A DNA stretch of 64,000 nt from Morinoia aosen (GCA_030386875.1 CM059557.1:60962514-61026513), one strand, 5' to 3'. Positions 49,222-60,912 are shown, counted from the first letter of the stretch. A program made the numbers and translations. Notes: generated by a model not told the origin, from the letters alone.

Positions 49222-49439
49222 ACTCTGATATCTACTCTACTATGGCTCTACTACTTTGGCTCTAAAGGTTTATATTTTTTCAACTTTTTTCCCCTCTCTC
49301 TGCCTGCATACTGTCATAAAATAGTGATCATAAGTCCCATTTTCATCGCGACGAATTTGGTAAGATAATTGTTTACCGGCGCCGGATATTAAACATTTCG
49401 GGTATTATATGATACCCATACAAAATTTAGTCCCAACAG
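49222..49439. other. Short spacer upstream of the piggyBac relic
   Basis: No recognisable piggyBac N-terminal sequence on the minus strand; no other feature. Confidence 0.4.
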
Positions 49440-49454
49440 GGCCATTCAAAAGTA

Positions 49455-49504
49455 CATATACATATACCAGGCTTCTCCTCCCTATGGGAGGGTAGCCGAC
49501 AGCA
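49455..49504 (-). mobile_element. 50-bp insertion of the LINE C 3' end
   Basis: GGCCATTCAAAAGTA occurs at 49440-49454 and 49505-49519. The 50 bp between match the last bases of LINE copy C (31871-31920) with two or three differences, including the CCTCCC-TAT-GGGAGG stem-loop and the TATATG tail. This is an extremely 5'-truncated insertion. Confidence 0.95.
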
Positions 49505-49519
49505 GGCCATTCAAAAGTA

Positions 49520-50514
49520 TTAGAACTAAATCAAAAAATCAGGCAAGTCCACAAGACCTGATGAATGGAAAATGCTCGGGTTCCAACATGGTACCAGGTG
49601 AAGCTTTATGCTATTCGGATACAGTTTACAAATAAAATACCGTCAGCAAAGCAACGGACGTCCGCAGGTACTTAATAATTTGTAAAATATGTCTAAACAG
49701 AACAAGGCAGGAACTAAATATTGAACAGCATCACATAACACATAAATATAGCGGCATGAGTAGCTACAGATCAGGCATTCGAAATACATCGATTTATGAC
49801 CTCATACTTCTGACGTCCACGTATGTGGACGCATGTTCGAGGAAGTAACTTTACCTATACGTGCCTGCTGTCCACATATGTGGACATTCCACGTTGAATG
49901 TCAGCATGAAAAAAGTAATTGGAATATTTGAATATGGCTTTGTAAGATGGTTCACAGTATCATGGCTAACATGTGTATCAACATGGCATAGCAATATGTA
50001 GAGAAACAATTAGATATTATAGGCTTGAGTGATTGAGAAACTCACCTTGCCTTTTTTACGATCAAGTGTTCAAAACAAACATCTACAAATTCCTATAATT
50101 TTTTGGCTTAAGAAATTTTACCCTGCAATGAAAAAAGCGGACAGTCTGGAAGAGAATTGAAGATATTCAAGGTCCTTAACTGTTTCAAATTAAGATTATT
50201 TGACACATTTGTATTGTTCACTTGTGTGGACGCCAGGCATGAAAGTGTTTACGACGGTTCGTCGGTGTTCTGCAGTTTTACCGCCAGTGTCGTCCTGGTG
50301 AGTTGTGGTGTGGATAATATTACTTAAATTCTTCTTGAACTACTACAAAACAACCTTTCACCAAAAGTGCAATTGGGAAGAAAAATTATACCCAAATGAT
50401 CAGAAAAGAATGGTTGCAAATGAAACATTTCCACAACTGGTTACGGGAGGTATAGCAGATGGTACAAAGGCTAATTCTTTATTTTGTAGATGTGAAACAG
50501 CTTAAAAGTATAGT
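49520..50514. other. Spacer with two GTCCAC palindromes
   Basis: GTCCACGTATGTGGAC at 49815-49830 and GTCCACATATGTGGAC at 49870-49885 are perfect 16-bp palindromes 55 bp apart. A near match (GTCCACAAATGTGGGC) lies at 47569-47584, just past the piggyBac C-terminus. They could be subterminal sites of that element, in which case it spans about 47.57-49.89 kb. No gene is supported. Confidence 0.5.
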
Positions 50515-51243
50515 GGTAAATGTGTAGCGCTGGTCAATAATCGATTTAACACTTTTCGTTGCCTAAACAAATTTAATTAATTCGAAATAAACAAGTTTTC
50601 TTCTATGCACTTTCCGTCGGAAATGAGTATTTCACGAGTTGTAGCGGTATGTAAATTTTCGTCTATGATGACGAATAGGATCGAATAAACAGCTACTAAT
50701 TGATTTTCGACTTTTTGTTGCTTGAATCATGGTAATAACATCGAAATACACTACTTTTCTTCTATACACTTTTTGCGGCAAATAAGTATTTTACGAGTTA
50801 GAGCGGTAGGTTTTATTTTTTGCGCGATTGAGCTGTTAGAGTACGTTTGAATACTTCGTAATTCATTATTAGCTCACCCCGTGGAGCTTGCGGAGCCTGA
50901 ACCCACTTATAGGATTTTTTAGTTAATTACACAATAGAAATTATCACCCAAAAATAACGAATAATAGCGGTATGTTAACTTTCATCTTAGATAGCGTGAA
51001 CGTGCTCGAGCAATCGAGCGCGTCGGAAAGGGCGCCCATTGCAGTGTTGCCATACGATGCACTCAATGAATTTCTTCCCGCTTCAAACACTAGAGTTGCA
51101 GTAAGTCATTTACCGCTATAACTCGTAAATACTCATTTCCGACGGAAAGTGCATAAAAGAAAACTTGTTTATTTCAATCTAATTAACTATGTTTAGGCAC
51201 CGAAAAGTAGAAAATCGATTACTGACTAACGCTACACATTTAC
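50515..51243. mobile_element. Non-autonomous element, long terminal inverted repeats, MULE-like
   Basis: GTAAATGTGTAGCG opens the element at 50516 and its inverse CGCTACACATTTAC closes it at 51243. The inverted arms are about 130 bp (50516-50655 and 51115-51243). AAGTATAGT and AAGTATGGT flank it, a 9-bp duplication with one mismatch. Long arms plus a 9-bp duplication suggest the Mutator superfamily. About 100 bp of the left arm is repeated directly at 50700-50815 (TTTTCTTCTATACACTTTT.., ACGAGTTAGAGCGGTA), so there are three related blocks. No coding capacity. Confidence 0.82.
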
Positions 51244-51253
51244 AAGTATGGTT

Positions 51254-52249
51254 TACTAACAAAGCATGCCGAAACGAAGGAACATGTAACATTTGTGCGT
51301 TTTAAAAGTAATCCGCTTACTCAATTAATGGAACAACAATCTAATGTTGCGAATATTGGAGGAAAGTTTGTGCTCTATTTATGTTGTCACGCGTCAATTA
51401 CCACGTGTGACGATTTGGTAGATCAGTGCAAGCATTTCGTGTAAGGTTGCGAAGTCGTTTTAAGGGTAAGAAGACACAGAAGCCAATACAATGCTGTGAT
51501 AAAGAATGTTCTAAGCCCACACCTTGAAGAAAAATTGGACACTGACATCGGAGATAAAAATTTCGTTTGCTTCTGGATGAGAGGAATAATATATCTATCC
51601 ATAAAATGTAACGTACTATTTATTTTAGTAAAAGCTAGAAAAAAAGTAGTTCACACCCAAGTCTGGTTGCATTGTCTAGTTGTGATGTAGATGGCCTTGT
51701 TGAGGCATTGAAAAGTGAGCTTGCAAATTGACCATACCCAACCTAAATAATTGTCATAGGTACTTACAATGCCAGTGTGATGGTAGGAATGAACAGTGGT
51801 GTATTTCAGAAATTGAAAAAAAGAAGTTACATCATTGATTCTTGTAAGATGTATCTGTCATTGACTGCAATTAGCTATGTCACATGCCTCACCTGTTGTT
51901 CTGCCTAGAAATTTGAAATTTCCAATTGCAGAAACATGTAAAGGGTTTGCCTACTCCTATACTAGACAGGGTGCTTAAAATCAGCTTTATAAAGCTATCA
52001 ATAACAATCAAACTCCACTTTATATGTTCAATAACTGTAATATAACTTGATAACAATTTTTAGCTCTTTTTGCATCAACTTTAAGGTTTTTAGCTTTTTT
52101 AAGCATCTTTTTATGTAAAATCTGGTACGTTTCTTCAAAAAAATTTTGTAGAACCTGTTGAAGTTCAATAGGTCCGTTCACTTCTAGCCGTCACTAGCTG
52201 TCTAAACAAGTCGATCGTCATCAGTCGTTACGATCTGCATTCATCAAGC
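51254..52249. other. AT-rich spacer, nothing recognised
   Basis: No supported gene. An open frame at 51496-51690 (+) has no known motif. Confidence 0.45.
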
Positions 52250-52455
52250 TCTGCATCCAGAGGTTTTAAGTATCCGGCAGACATATTTGCTGCGCCACTG
52301 ACGAGTTCATCAAAACTAGAGGTAAAATTACTCTCTGGAAAGATCACTGAAAATAAGGAAAGCCTTCAATGCTGATTTTGGTATGCCTGTCGAGGATCAG
52401 GACAAACTTTGGGCACCTCATTTCACCTGCGAACTCTGTTAAAGAACTCTGGAAG

Positions 52456-52590
52456 GTGAGAAAAACACAAATATACATATACAGTATATACTTTATTTCA
52501 TTTTCAACATATCCTATTAGATTTTCAACATATCCATAATTGAATGTATCTGTATTTTTATACCTATGTTTTCAGTGTGCCTTTTTACAG
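52456..52590 (+). other. Intron of the orphan-family relic
   Basis: GGAAG/GTGAGA at 52455/52456 and a pyrimidine tract TTTTTACAG/ATTG at 52590/52591. Splicing in phase 1 joins LE-G to the YRGE reading, as the family requires. AT-rich, 135 bp. Confidence 0.75.
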
Positions 52591-52871
52591 ATTGCTATAG
52601 AGGGGAAAACCGAGTTATGAGATTTGCAATCCCCGAATTGGAGGGGTACCAAATGATTACTCAAGCAAAATATAAATGATAGTGAAGACAGCTGATTTAA
52701 AAATCATTTTATTTAGTGAACGTTTCGGCTCAACTCAAGCCATTATCAACACCTGTGAAAGATAATTGGAATACAGAGAATAAGACACGGCTAATAGACA
52801 AAAAGAATACAACCCAAAATAGTGCGAAAAAACGGAAATGGAGAGATTATACTACAATTAATTTTCGAAAA

Positions 52872-53195
52872 TCAGGCTATTTCTAACTGGAATGATGATA
52901 ACATTGAATTTAGAGCTGGTTTCAATTGTTTAATGTACAGAGATTCTAGTAAATGTAGGTCGTTTTTATTTGCACAGAAACTTAAAATTGAAAAATCAGA
53001 TTCGCTTACTATTACACTACACTGCTCAGCGTGATCCCTGATGGCTGAAAAAGATGGCTTGGCTAAAACTCTACCCGTTCTGGAGCTCCTACCAACGTGC
53101 TCGAAAAATCTAGTTCTAAAACTACGCTGGGTGCAACCCACGTAGCTAGACCCGCATAGCGGGCAACAACACTTATAGATTATGCGAGAGCCCAA
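52872..53195 (-). pseudogene. GIY-YIG endonuclease domain of Penelope-like element A
   Basis: About 107 codons: IIYKCCCPLCGSSYVGCTQR (residues 5-24) holds the GIY-YIG-equivalent strand pair with the CxxC insertion typical of Penelope elements. FRTRFFEHVGRSSRTG follows with the conserved Arg/His. SAIRDHAEQC and LLESLYIKQLKPALN complete the domain, including the catalytic-Glu region. This nuclease nicks target DNA for retrotransposition. The frame is open here, but it is joined to the RT by one frameshift at about 53190. Confidence 0.9.
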
Positions 53196-53727
53196 TCAGT
53201 AGGCTGACGGTCTTTAAATCTAAAAAACGATCCTATAGTACACTTGTTTGTCAATATTGGAATAAATCTAAGCAATTTTAAAATTTCTCCACTAGTTTTG
53301 AAACGTCACTGGCTAGCTTCTTGGACTGTGCACCATAAAAAAGCAAGTTACAATAGAATTTCTTTTCCTTTACAGTTGTCTCAGGGTAGGTCGGTGTATA
53401 CTTTTTGTCTAAAAATAGCCTTATAACTTTAGAGATCAGGTTATTTGGAAAACCATTGTTGCTGAAAAAATATTGTAGAAAATTAAATTCATTGCGGTAG
53501 GTTGAACTTATATGAAATGCGCTATGCAGCAAGGTTTTACCGCTATTGAGTTTGAATCTAAATGAACAAAAACTAAAAAAGGTGGGGCCTAAGCCCGTAA
53601 AGGTAATTTTCCTATAAACTGAAGTTACGAATCTTTGATTTTGTTTTTCCACGGAACAGTCTAGAAAAGCAAGCTTATGATTAGTCTCACATTCCATCGT
53701 AAATTTCAAATTAGCGTGCTCTTGTTA
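53196..53727 (-). pseudogene. Reverse-transcriptase C-terminus of Penelope-like element A
   Basis: EHANLKFTMECE.., LAFLDCSVEKQNQRF, SVYRKITFTGLGPTFFSF, KLNSGKTLLHSAF, FLQYFFSNNGFP and GSFFRFKDRQPTDW are the ordered thumb motifs of Penelope RT. The catalytic YxDD region lies upstream of the truncation and is missing. A stop is present two codons before the homology begins. Confidence 0.88.
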
Positions 53728-54235
53728 AGATCTTGTTAAATGCATCGAAATATGAAGAGTACCGTTATGAGATTAAAGGAGACTTCATAATGGTGGCTCT
53801 CCTGATGACCTCCAAAACGGCTTTACCAAGTAGTGGCTTTACCAAACGCACACCAGGGATACCATGGCACACTACCTTAAGCGGGACTGGCCACAGCGTA
53901 CCAAGTTTAGTGTGGGGAGGAACAACTTCAATTTGGAGCCACTGTTGGATTTATGGAAAACGATGCGCAGTTTGTTCAGAACTTGGCGACAAGCTACGGC
54001 AAGATGGTTGCCTTAGAGCCAAAATCCTTGAAGCCCATCTTAAAAAAATTTAAGGAAAACATGGGAGCGTGCTTCGAGGAGGAAGGCGAGCGCTTCCACT
54101 AGGATATATTGGACTTGGAACGCCGCTATAAATGATCTTATAATGAAAACATGATGGGAGACTAAATTTGGGTGTTGATTCGAGAGAGTTTTCTACAATA
54201 TAAGCGTAAAACTAGAAGAACAACTCATTTCTTAT

Positions 54236-55574
54236 GTCTCTGTTGTCTCACTGGTGTAATTTTATATTGAAAAATGATATTATTGCATTGCATGTCGTTT
54301 TATACTCGTATTTACATTGTTGAAGTCAAACTTCGAATTCGTCACTTTGTCCCTATGAGAATAGGTAAATTTAAAAAACATCATTATCATGGACTCATAA
54401 GCAAAATTAGAAATGTATACAAGTATTTTTTCATCTTTTCTAAACATAAGAAAATAAAAAATAACAGTTTCAACTCAGGGACAGAACTTTTTATGCTGTG
54501 TTATCACGTTACTCCATCATTGTAAACTTATAAATTTATGACAAGCATTGGGTATTTCACACGTAATCCCTGAGAAGTGACCAGACCTGTGTGCAGAGCA
54601 TGGCAGGCAGCAGGAGCGTTGCAATATTGCGGCAATTGGACTAATTAGTTGCCGGAAATTTTGCAAGGCATTTATTTCACCTTCATCGTCCCTTGTGAGA
54701 TTAGAACAGTCAATCATATTTGCTCCTGAGTTACCCGTGATTGGGTGAAATATTATAGAATTATTTTCGAATATCAATAGTTGAATGTGTTCGAAGCTTC
54801 ATTATTTGTTTAATGTAAGTTTAAGTGTGATTTGATAGTTCTGATATCAAAGTAAAACGCAAAAATACGGGGTTTTCAATAAGTTCATTTACATTTTCTA
54901 ACATATTTACTATTATTTAAGGTGTCTCATCCGGAAATTGAACATCAAAAATTGAACCTGAGAAGTCAAATTTATCTACAATTTTGCCGTTTTTAAAGGC
55001 AGAAGGTATTTAAGAACTTAATTCAATAGTTTTTTTTAAATAAATTGACGGTTGTCAGGCAGTGGTTTCGAGTCCGGTCTTTATTTGTTACCCATAATCA
55101 TATTCTAATAATATTAACATATTCTTTATGTGTTCAGTTTCTCTACTGGGCCTAGGTCTGTTTCCCTGCCCCGATGGCGCGTCTGTGCATTTACTTTAGT
55201 AGCCTCTAAGTGTCATTTGTATTGTATTTCAATATTCTAATATTATTTTGATTACCTAGCTGACAAGCACTAATATTTTAAATGTAATTTTGCGTGTTGT
55301 ACCATGTTATGCATTAACTCATGTTTGTGCACACTATTTTTGCAAAATATAGTAAATCACTGTCTTTACTGAAATGTATCTGTCTATTTAAGAGGCATTG
55401 TAAAGAAATTCTGCTACAAAAAATTCAGATCCTGAGGTCAAAAGAGTTTCCTTTCTCATATTTGATATAGGCTTTAGTCTATTACGACACCTGGCCTAAA
55501 AAGGGGCTTAAGGAACCACCTTGGGAGGACAAACTATTCTGCATAGTTTGTCGTAAAGAAAGACGTTGTCGCAA
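54236..55574. other. AT-rich spacer, nothing recognised
   Basis: Open frames of 83-86 codons at 54274-54525 (+) and 54517-54777 (-) have no recognisable motifs. Confidence 0.45.
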
Positions 55575-55845
55575 TTCGGCACATACAGAAATTACTTCTG
55601 TTGCCCTAACGGACTGATTAGGGCGTAGGCGGTACCCACACAAACCTCGCTCTAGCGGTTCCACCGTAGTTCGGCACAAACTGAAATTACTTCTGCCGCC
55701 CTATAGGACTAATTACGGCGTAGGTGGTACAAACACAAAGCTCACCCTAACGGTACCGCCGTAGTTCAGCACATACAGAAACTACTTCTGTTGCCCTAGC
55801 GGACTAATTACGGCGTAGGCGGTGTCCACACGAACCTCAGGAAGG
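55575..55845. repeat. 95-bp tandem repeat, about 2.9 units
   Basis: Units begin TTCGGCACATACAGAAATTAC at 55575, 55670 and 55765, an exact 95-bp period. Each unit contains GGCGTAGG.GGT and a .CACCGTAGTTC or TACCGCCGTAGTTC end. The repeat is notably GC-rich. Divergence between units is around 10 percent by eye. Confidence 0.92.
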
Positions 55846-57500
55846 GCAGCTGTGCGGAAAAGCTAGCGCCCCGGAAAAAGGTAGCTGCACATATGACAGC
55901 CCCGTTTCCACGAACCCTCACGTCGACCGCACGACGGTATCCACCACGGTCTTGTGTTCTGGAGATTGTAACATAATTTCAAACTTGGAGTGAAATTTCG
56001 GGCCAAAGATGATAGCTATTCAATTTTATCTAGGCCTCTTGTGTGCTAGTCAATACACAAAGTATTACGAAATGAATGACACAGCTTGGCATTTTTCTAT
56101 ACAATAATTATTCATGAATAACACTGATAGAGGCAATGGTATGCTCTAAATCCATTTTATCATTTGGAAATTTATTTTGGCAACTTCTTTATTATAAATC
56201 ATTGTTTGTCTCAGGATGGTGTGTTTCGTCTTGCAAGTGGTTCATTTTAGCGATTTTTGTACCCTGTTGGAGTTCGAAATGATTTTGCTACTTTCATGAT
56301 AGCTACTGTGCTCGTGAGAAAAAACAGTCGTTGATCTTCATGTTCGCTAATAAAATGCTGAACGCAGATTACAGTCCTTACCTGTAAGAAATGATCTCTT
56401 CAATTTGAAGATTGATTATACCAGTGAGCATTGAGCAACATCATTCAAAACTTTGAAGCCTGTTAAAACTGCTAGATTTCCGATGCAGCTTTTCTTGAAT
56501 CGTAACCGCATCATCGTAAATAAATACACAGACCTTAATTAATGAAAACTTTTAGTCATTCATTATTTTCAGAACTCATAGAAATCATTATTACTTCTTG
56601 TATTATCGCGTCAAAATTTAATCTATCAGACTGCATTACACCCTGTTCACGTGAGGGTGAATAGAGGCCCGGACTTGGGATGTACATTTGGAAGACGCTG
56701 GACCTGCACTGCAGCGACTCTTTAGTAAAAAAGAGTTGGGTTTGGTACATCCAAAGGGAAATCGGGGGAGCTTCTTTTATTGTCAGCATTTGTACTGTTT
56801 GTGTGGTCCCTTAATGTTTAGGGGATGAGGGTTTGAGAGATTTTAAAGAAACTAGTGAATATGTCATTAAAAGGTATGACTTGAACAAAATATGATTGTG
56901 AAGAATAATTATTAGCAAACCTCGTGAGACGAGATCATAAAAGATTCTCATCTGGCACCTTTTTCATATATAAACAATGGAAGGGAAATGAAAATTATTC
57001 AAACATACTAGTAATTTTGTTAGAGATTGAGAGATTTATTATATCGAAAGCTTTATATTAAGGAACACTTGCTTGTTATATTGATGAAGCTGCAACACAG
57101 ACATCAAGAAGAAGGATGTTTGTAAGCAGGTACTCATTCGCTGGGTTTTCATAATGATTCTTCCATTCTAAATTTACTGAAGAATCGTTGGGTTACACTC
57201 AATAAGAGGTAACTCAAGAGGCGTTATTCAACAATACCGTGAAAATTTTCCCAACTCAAAATCACTTAAATCAGCAATTGTCAACTAATGAGTTTTTGTT
57301 CAAGATAATATTTCCTATAGAACAGCACGTTTCGAAGCTCTCAAATACATTGCTGGCTGCAGAACTACTGAAAAGTTCTTATCACGTAGCATCAGGATTG
57401 GTGGAGACCTTCAGCGACCGATTTGCTTCCCTCCATGGTTCGAATCAGTCATTCCTATGACGTTTGTAATGCGCAAGAGTGGATTCGGATTCGTGATGGT
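55846..57500. other. Spacer, nothing recognised
   Basis: 55846-55970 continues the GC-rich composition of the tandem repeat and could belong to the same unit family or element. The remainder is AT-rich without a supported gene. Confidence 0.4.
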
Positions 57501-57925
57501 AGAGTGCACGTTCAGCATTGGTGGGGTACATTAGTGATGAGCGTAGATTGCTTGGGAGCTTAGTAATGAATGTGTAATTCTTCGGAAGCTAGCCCGGAGT
57601 GCCCTGACAGTGAACGTGGAATGCTTTAGCAATGAGGATTAAGTGATTTGGAAGAGAGCATGGAATGCTTTGGCGATGAGCGTGCAATGCTTTAGCGGTG
57701 AGCACAAGTGCTTTGACAGTGAGCGTAGGGTGCTTTGGCTGTGAACACAGACTGCTATAATCCAGCAGAGAGCGTGGAATGCTCTCTTCAGATATTGATC
57801 CTTTGACGCTAAGGTCTGGCAGTGAGCGTGGCATGCGATGCAGTGAACATGGGGTGGATTGGCAGTGAACGTGGAGTGTGTTGGCAGTGAGCGTGGCGTG
57901 TTCTAGCAGTGGAATCCAGGATTGT
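57500..57925. repeat. Degenerate 22-24-bp repeat array
   Basis: Repeated variants of TTTGGCAGTGAGCGTGGAATG occur with irregular spacing. On the minus strand this gives a Ser/Pro/His-rich 139-codon frame (57589-58008), which I regard as a repeat artefact. Confidence 0.8.
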
Positions 57926-59803
57926 TTTCCGCTGTACTTTACAGTATTCACTGTCTGCATGCCTTGACGCCAAGCTTGTCCGGTATAATGCTTGTTTATA
58001 CTACACACGACTTTTAGTACGGTTTCTACCGATTATAAGTAATTAGGTCTGTTGACACACTTTTATAAAACTAAGTGATGATGACTCACAAATAACCGGA
58101 ATAATTTGCAATGTGTAATTAATTTTTTTCTTGAGTAGCTATTTTTGAATGTTCCTATAATGTTACATAAGCTATTTAGATTAGCCAACGCGTTTTCGAT
58201 TACCCTTCTAGGTACCCAAAAAACAACGAAATTCTTTTTAGTTCCTGACATCGAAATTAAACTGCAATTGACGTTGCAATACCTTCAGTTTGACGTTGCA
58301 GTAGTTTCAGTTTATTTGATGTTAGAAATGCAGCATATGTTGAACTGCAAGTGAATGAACGTATCAGAAGTCATTACCAATAGTATTCATCTTAACATTT
58401 AAACTCAACGGTCTCTCTGAAAATTACTAAAAGCATTGTAGATAATGTGTTGAATCACCTTATCGAAATTCAACAAACTGCTCCGGTGTGCACTCTAGTC
58501 GCCCGGACTGATTCGAGGCATCGTGGTAGAATAAATTTCCAAAGCAAAGGCGGGCGGGATTTGGGCTCGTCATTAGACTATGCTGCACTGGCCATGCTAG
58601 GTAATGATGTGGAATGTAGCTATTATCTACTCCAGGTCAGGGATAAAGTCACACAGAGTCGGCGCGAAGAACAGCGCAAGAGGTATTCAGGGCAACATGT
58701 CTGGCATCACAAATTTAATTAACTTATTTGCATGTAGTGTCATTTTAAATTACATATTTGCAATGCTGATGCTTCTCAAACTGTTTTCTGATAGATGCTA
58801 TAATGAGAGTTTCAACTGCATGATCAATTACTTCCTACTTCATCACAACTGTCAGAGCACAATAATATGTGAACGATAATATTTTATGTGAAACTATAAA
58901 ATGATAAATCAATTGCGTCGATCTATAGTCCAAATTGAATAGGATGGTTCTAAAATACTGTTCATTTGCTGGAGTTTCAGCAGTCCACGGCATAAGTGCT
59001 AAGATTATTCATTGCCGGAAAATTACTAGAAGTAGGGAAACGATGTTCGGTTCACATGCGTATACTCTCATGTTTAACCGTGCGACATTTCCTGCTCTCC
59101 CTATTTAAAGTGGCTACTTGAATTTGACGTAAACCTAGAGTGCTTAGTTGTAATTTCAATGTGAAGTCAATACTTAAAAATATCTTACATCTTTTATAGT
59201 TTTTTCTACTCATCTAGTCTAGTTCATTACGGTCATCAATTATTTTATGCGGCTGCAGGCATGTACGTGTTGTCGTCCACAACATGGTAATGCTTGAACA
59301 TATCAAATATTTTCCAATATTTTTGAAGTAATACATGTCAAGTGATGCCTGCTAGGTGTTAGCATTGTTAAAAGAATCCTAATATTGCCCTTTACTTTGC
59401 AGGGTAATGTGGAATCCTCTATAGGGTTATTTCGAAAAGACATGAATGACACATCGCCGGGTATTAAATAAGTCAAATACTATCACATGACCAGTATCTC
59501 CTATTTGATTTCTGGTTGAACGCTATTGGTGGTTTCATTTTTTGCGATAAAAAATGTCATTGCTTTTCGATGACCCTGCTAATTCAGATACAATGCCATG
59601 CATAATTTCCAATGAAAGAAGTACGTACGTTACTTATTTCGTTTCAGTAAATTTTGTTTATATTCTTGAGAAGTTTCGTTTCATTCGTAAGTCGAGATGA
59701 GATGTGTCCGATTGTCTAGGTTATTTAAGCGTGAACATACATTTTCACCTTTCATGTGTGTGCATACATGTAAATATATATATTTTCCGTATTTGAGTAG
59801 AAT
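57926..59803. other. AT-rich DNA, nothing recognised
   Basis: The 91-codon frame at 58447-58722 (+) is less AT-rich but unrecognised. No other feature. Confidence 0.4.
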
Positions 59804-60150
59804 CCACTCAGGGAGATTAAACTATTGTTCGTATGGTGATTAGCACTCCCAGGAGGAGAATGTGTGAGGCCTCGAGCTGAGAGTTAGGTAGGCTTTTTTT
59901 TTGTTGAAATAAAATAAGTTATTTGTTTTGCTACAGACCATCATTTTTCGGTTCACTGCTGTCCTGTTTTTCAGCACCTACTACTTACTTCTTCAACTTT
60001 TATCAGCTTACTGTTTTTATGCACCTTGTGCGTAGATAACTTCCGCGTTCGCATAACTTCATATTCAATGGTGCCTTCATCGTTCCTCTCTTTGCACATC
60101 TTTGTTATGGCAAAGGGAGGCTAAAACTTGTCTATAAACAAATAATCAAT
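59804..60150 (+). mobile_element. Short retroposon copy 3
   Basis: Collinear with copies 1 and 2: a start with CACTCAGGGAG, GCTGAGAGTTAGGTAGG, GAAATAAAATAAG, TTTTTCAGCACCTACTAC, AATGGTGCCTTC, and a tail containing AATAATCAATCA. More diverged, and no clear target duplication was found, so probably older. Confidence 0.82.
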
Positions 60151-60912
60151 CATTTTCGTTGATTTTTTATTTTTTGGAGCTGAAGATGGTCCTGGTCAAG
60201 TGGGTAGAAATAAACTTTGGTTCATTTCAATAAGACGCTCACCGACCTCGAATGAAGTTATTGGGCGGAAATTTTTTTTTCACAGAGAGAAAGGTTGAGC
60301 AACGCATAGGCTTTTCCAAATCAAACTTAGTTATAACCAAATGGAAATGTAAAATTTGAGAGAATTAATTTTTTTCCGCATATGTGAAAGCAGTAATGTA
60401 TCGTAAAACGTGTGTTTAGATGGAAAGTAGTTTGTATTTTCTCTCACACATAGCGTGTTTTCGCTGTATCATGAATAAACAAATGCCTGCGTACGTAGGG
60501 TTTCATCACATTCATGAGTCTTCCAACCTTTTACTCCTATAATTGACTTAGAAGAATTTTTCATGAGGGCTATCAGACACTGAAGGTGATGAGCGTGTCC
60601 TAAAAACTGAGCTACGGAAATATGCGTAATCATTACAAACCGAAATATTGAATAACTTGACCACAGTATGTTCATCAATTACGTCACTCTCTTCTAACTG
60701 CTCAAAATGTAGATTCTTTTATTTTTCCTTGGGAATATCACTTCGATTTTATGTGTTTAAATTTACATGGAGCATTCGTACCATACCTATATAATTCCGT
60801 AAAATTAATACTCCTTAGTCGGACAATCATTAAGAATTTGAAGACAAAGAATACAGCACGGATAGGTATTATATTTTATATAATTTACAAAGCTAAATTT
60901 AAAATATCTGAA
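60151..60912. other. AT-rich spacer, nothing recognised
   Basis: No coding signal or repeat found. Confidence 0.45.

Larger units (their letters stand above)
52690..53727 (-). mobile_element. Penelope-like element copy A, 5'-truncated
   Basis: The minus-strand fragment carries the RT C-terminus, linker and GIY-YIG domain, then a 3' region with the characteristic string ending GAGCCGAAACGTTC (inverse at 52718-52735) preceded by TGATAATGGCTTGAG. It splits the orphan-family gene. An imperfect duplication CTTGTTAA at 53713-53733 marks the truncated 5' border. Confidence 0.85.
52250..54235 (+). pseudogene. Arthropod multicopy orphan-family gene, broken by a Penelope-like element
   Basis: Pieces in order. 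52288-52330: C..DEFIKTRGK. 52355-52455: KAFNADFGMPVEDQDKLWAP, then HFTC..C with a stop in place of the next residue. A 135-bp intron (52456-52590) follows. 52591-52640 then gives YRGENRVMRFAIP. After the insert, 53740-53790 gives KYEEYRYEIKGDF. 53800-53950 gives HYLKRDWPQRTKFSVGRNN. 54020-54235 gives KFKENMGACFEEEGERFH, YNENMMGD and RESFLQYKRKTRRTTHF. I recognise this motif order from large families of uncharacterised proteins in spiders and insects (motifs DQDKxWAPHxxC, GERFHQD, ENMMGDYIW). Their function is unknown, and their copy number suggests a mobile origin. Stops and frameshifts rule out a product. Confidence 0.75.

Noticed and set aside
57380..57460. tRNA gene suggested by a GGTTCGAATC word
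   Set aside because: No cloverleaf arms or A box could be placed at the right spacing.
57589..58008. 139-codon Ser/His/Pro-rich minus-strand frame
   Set aside because: Translation of a degenerate 22-24-bp repeat; no domain, irregular units.
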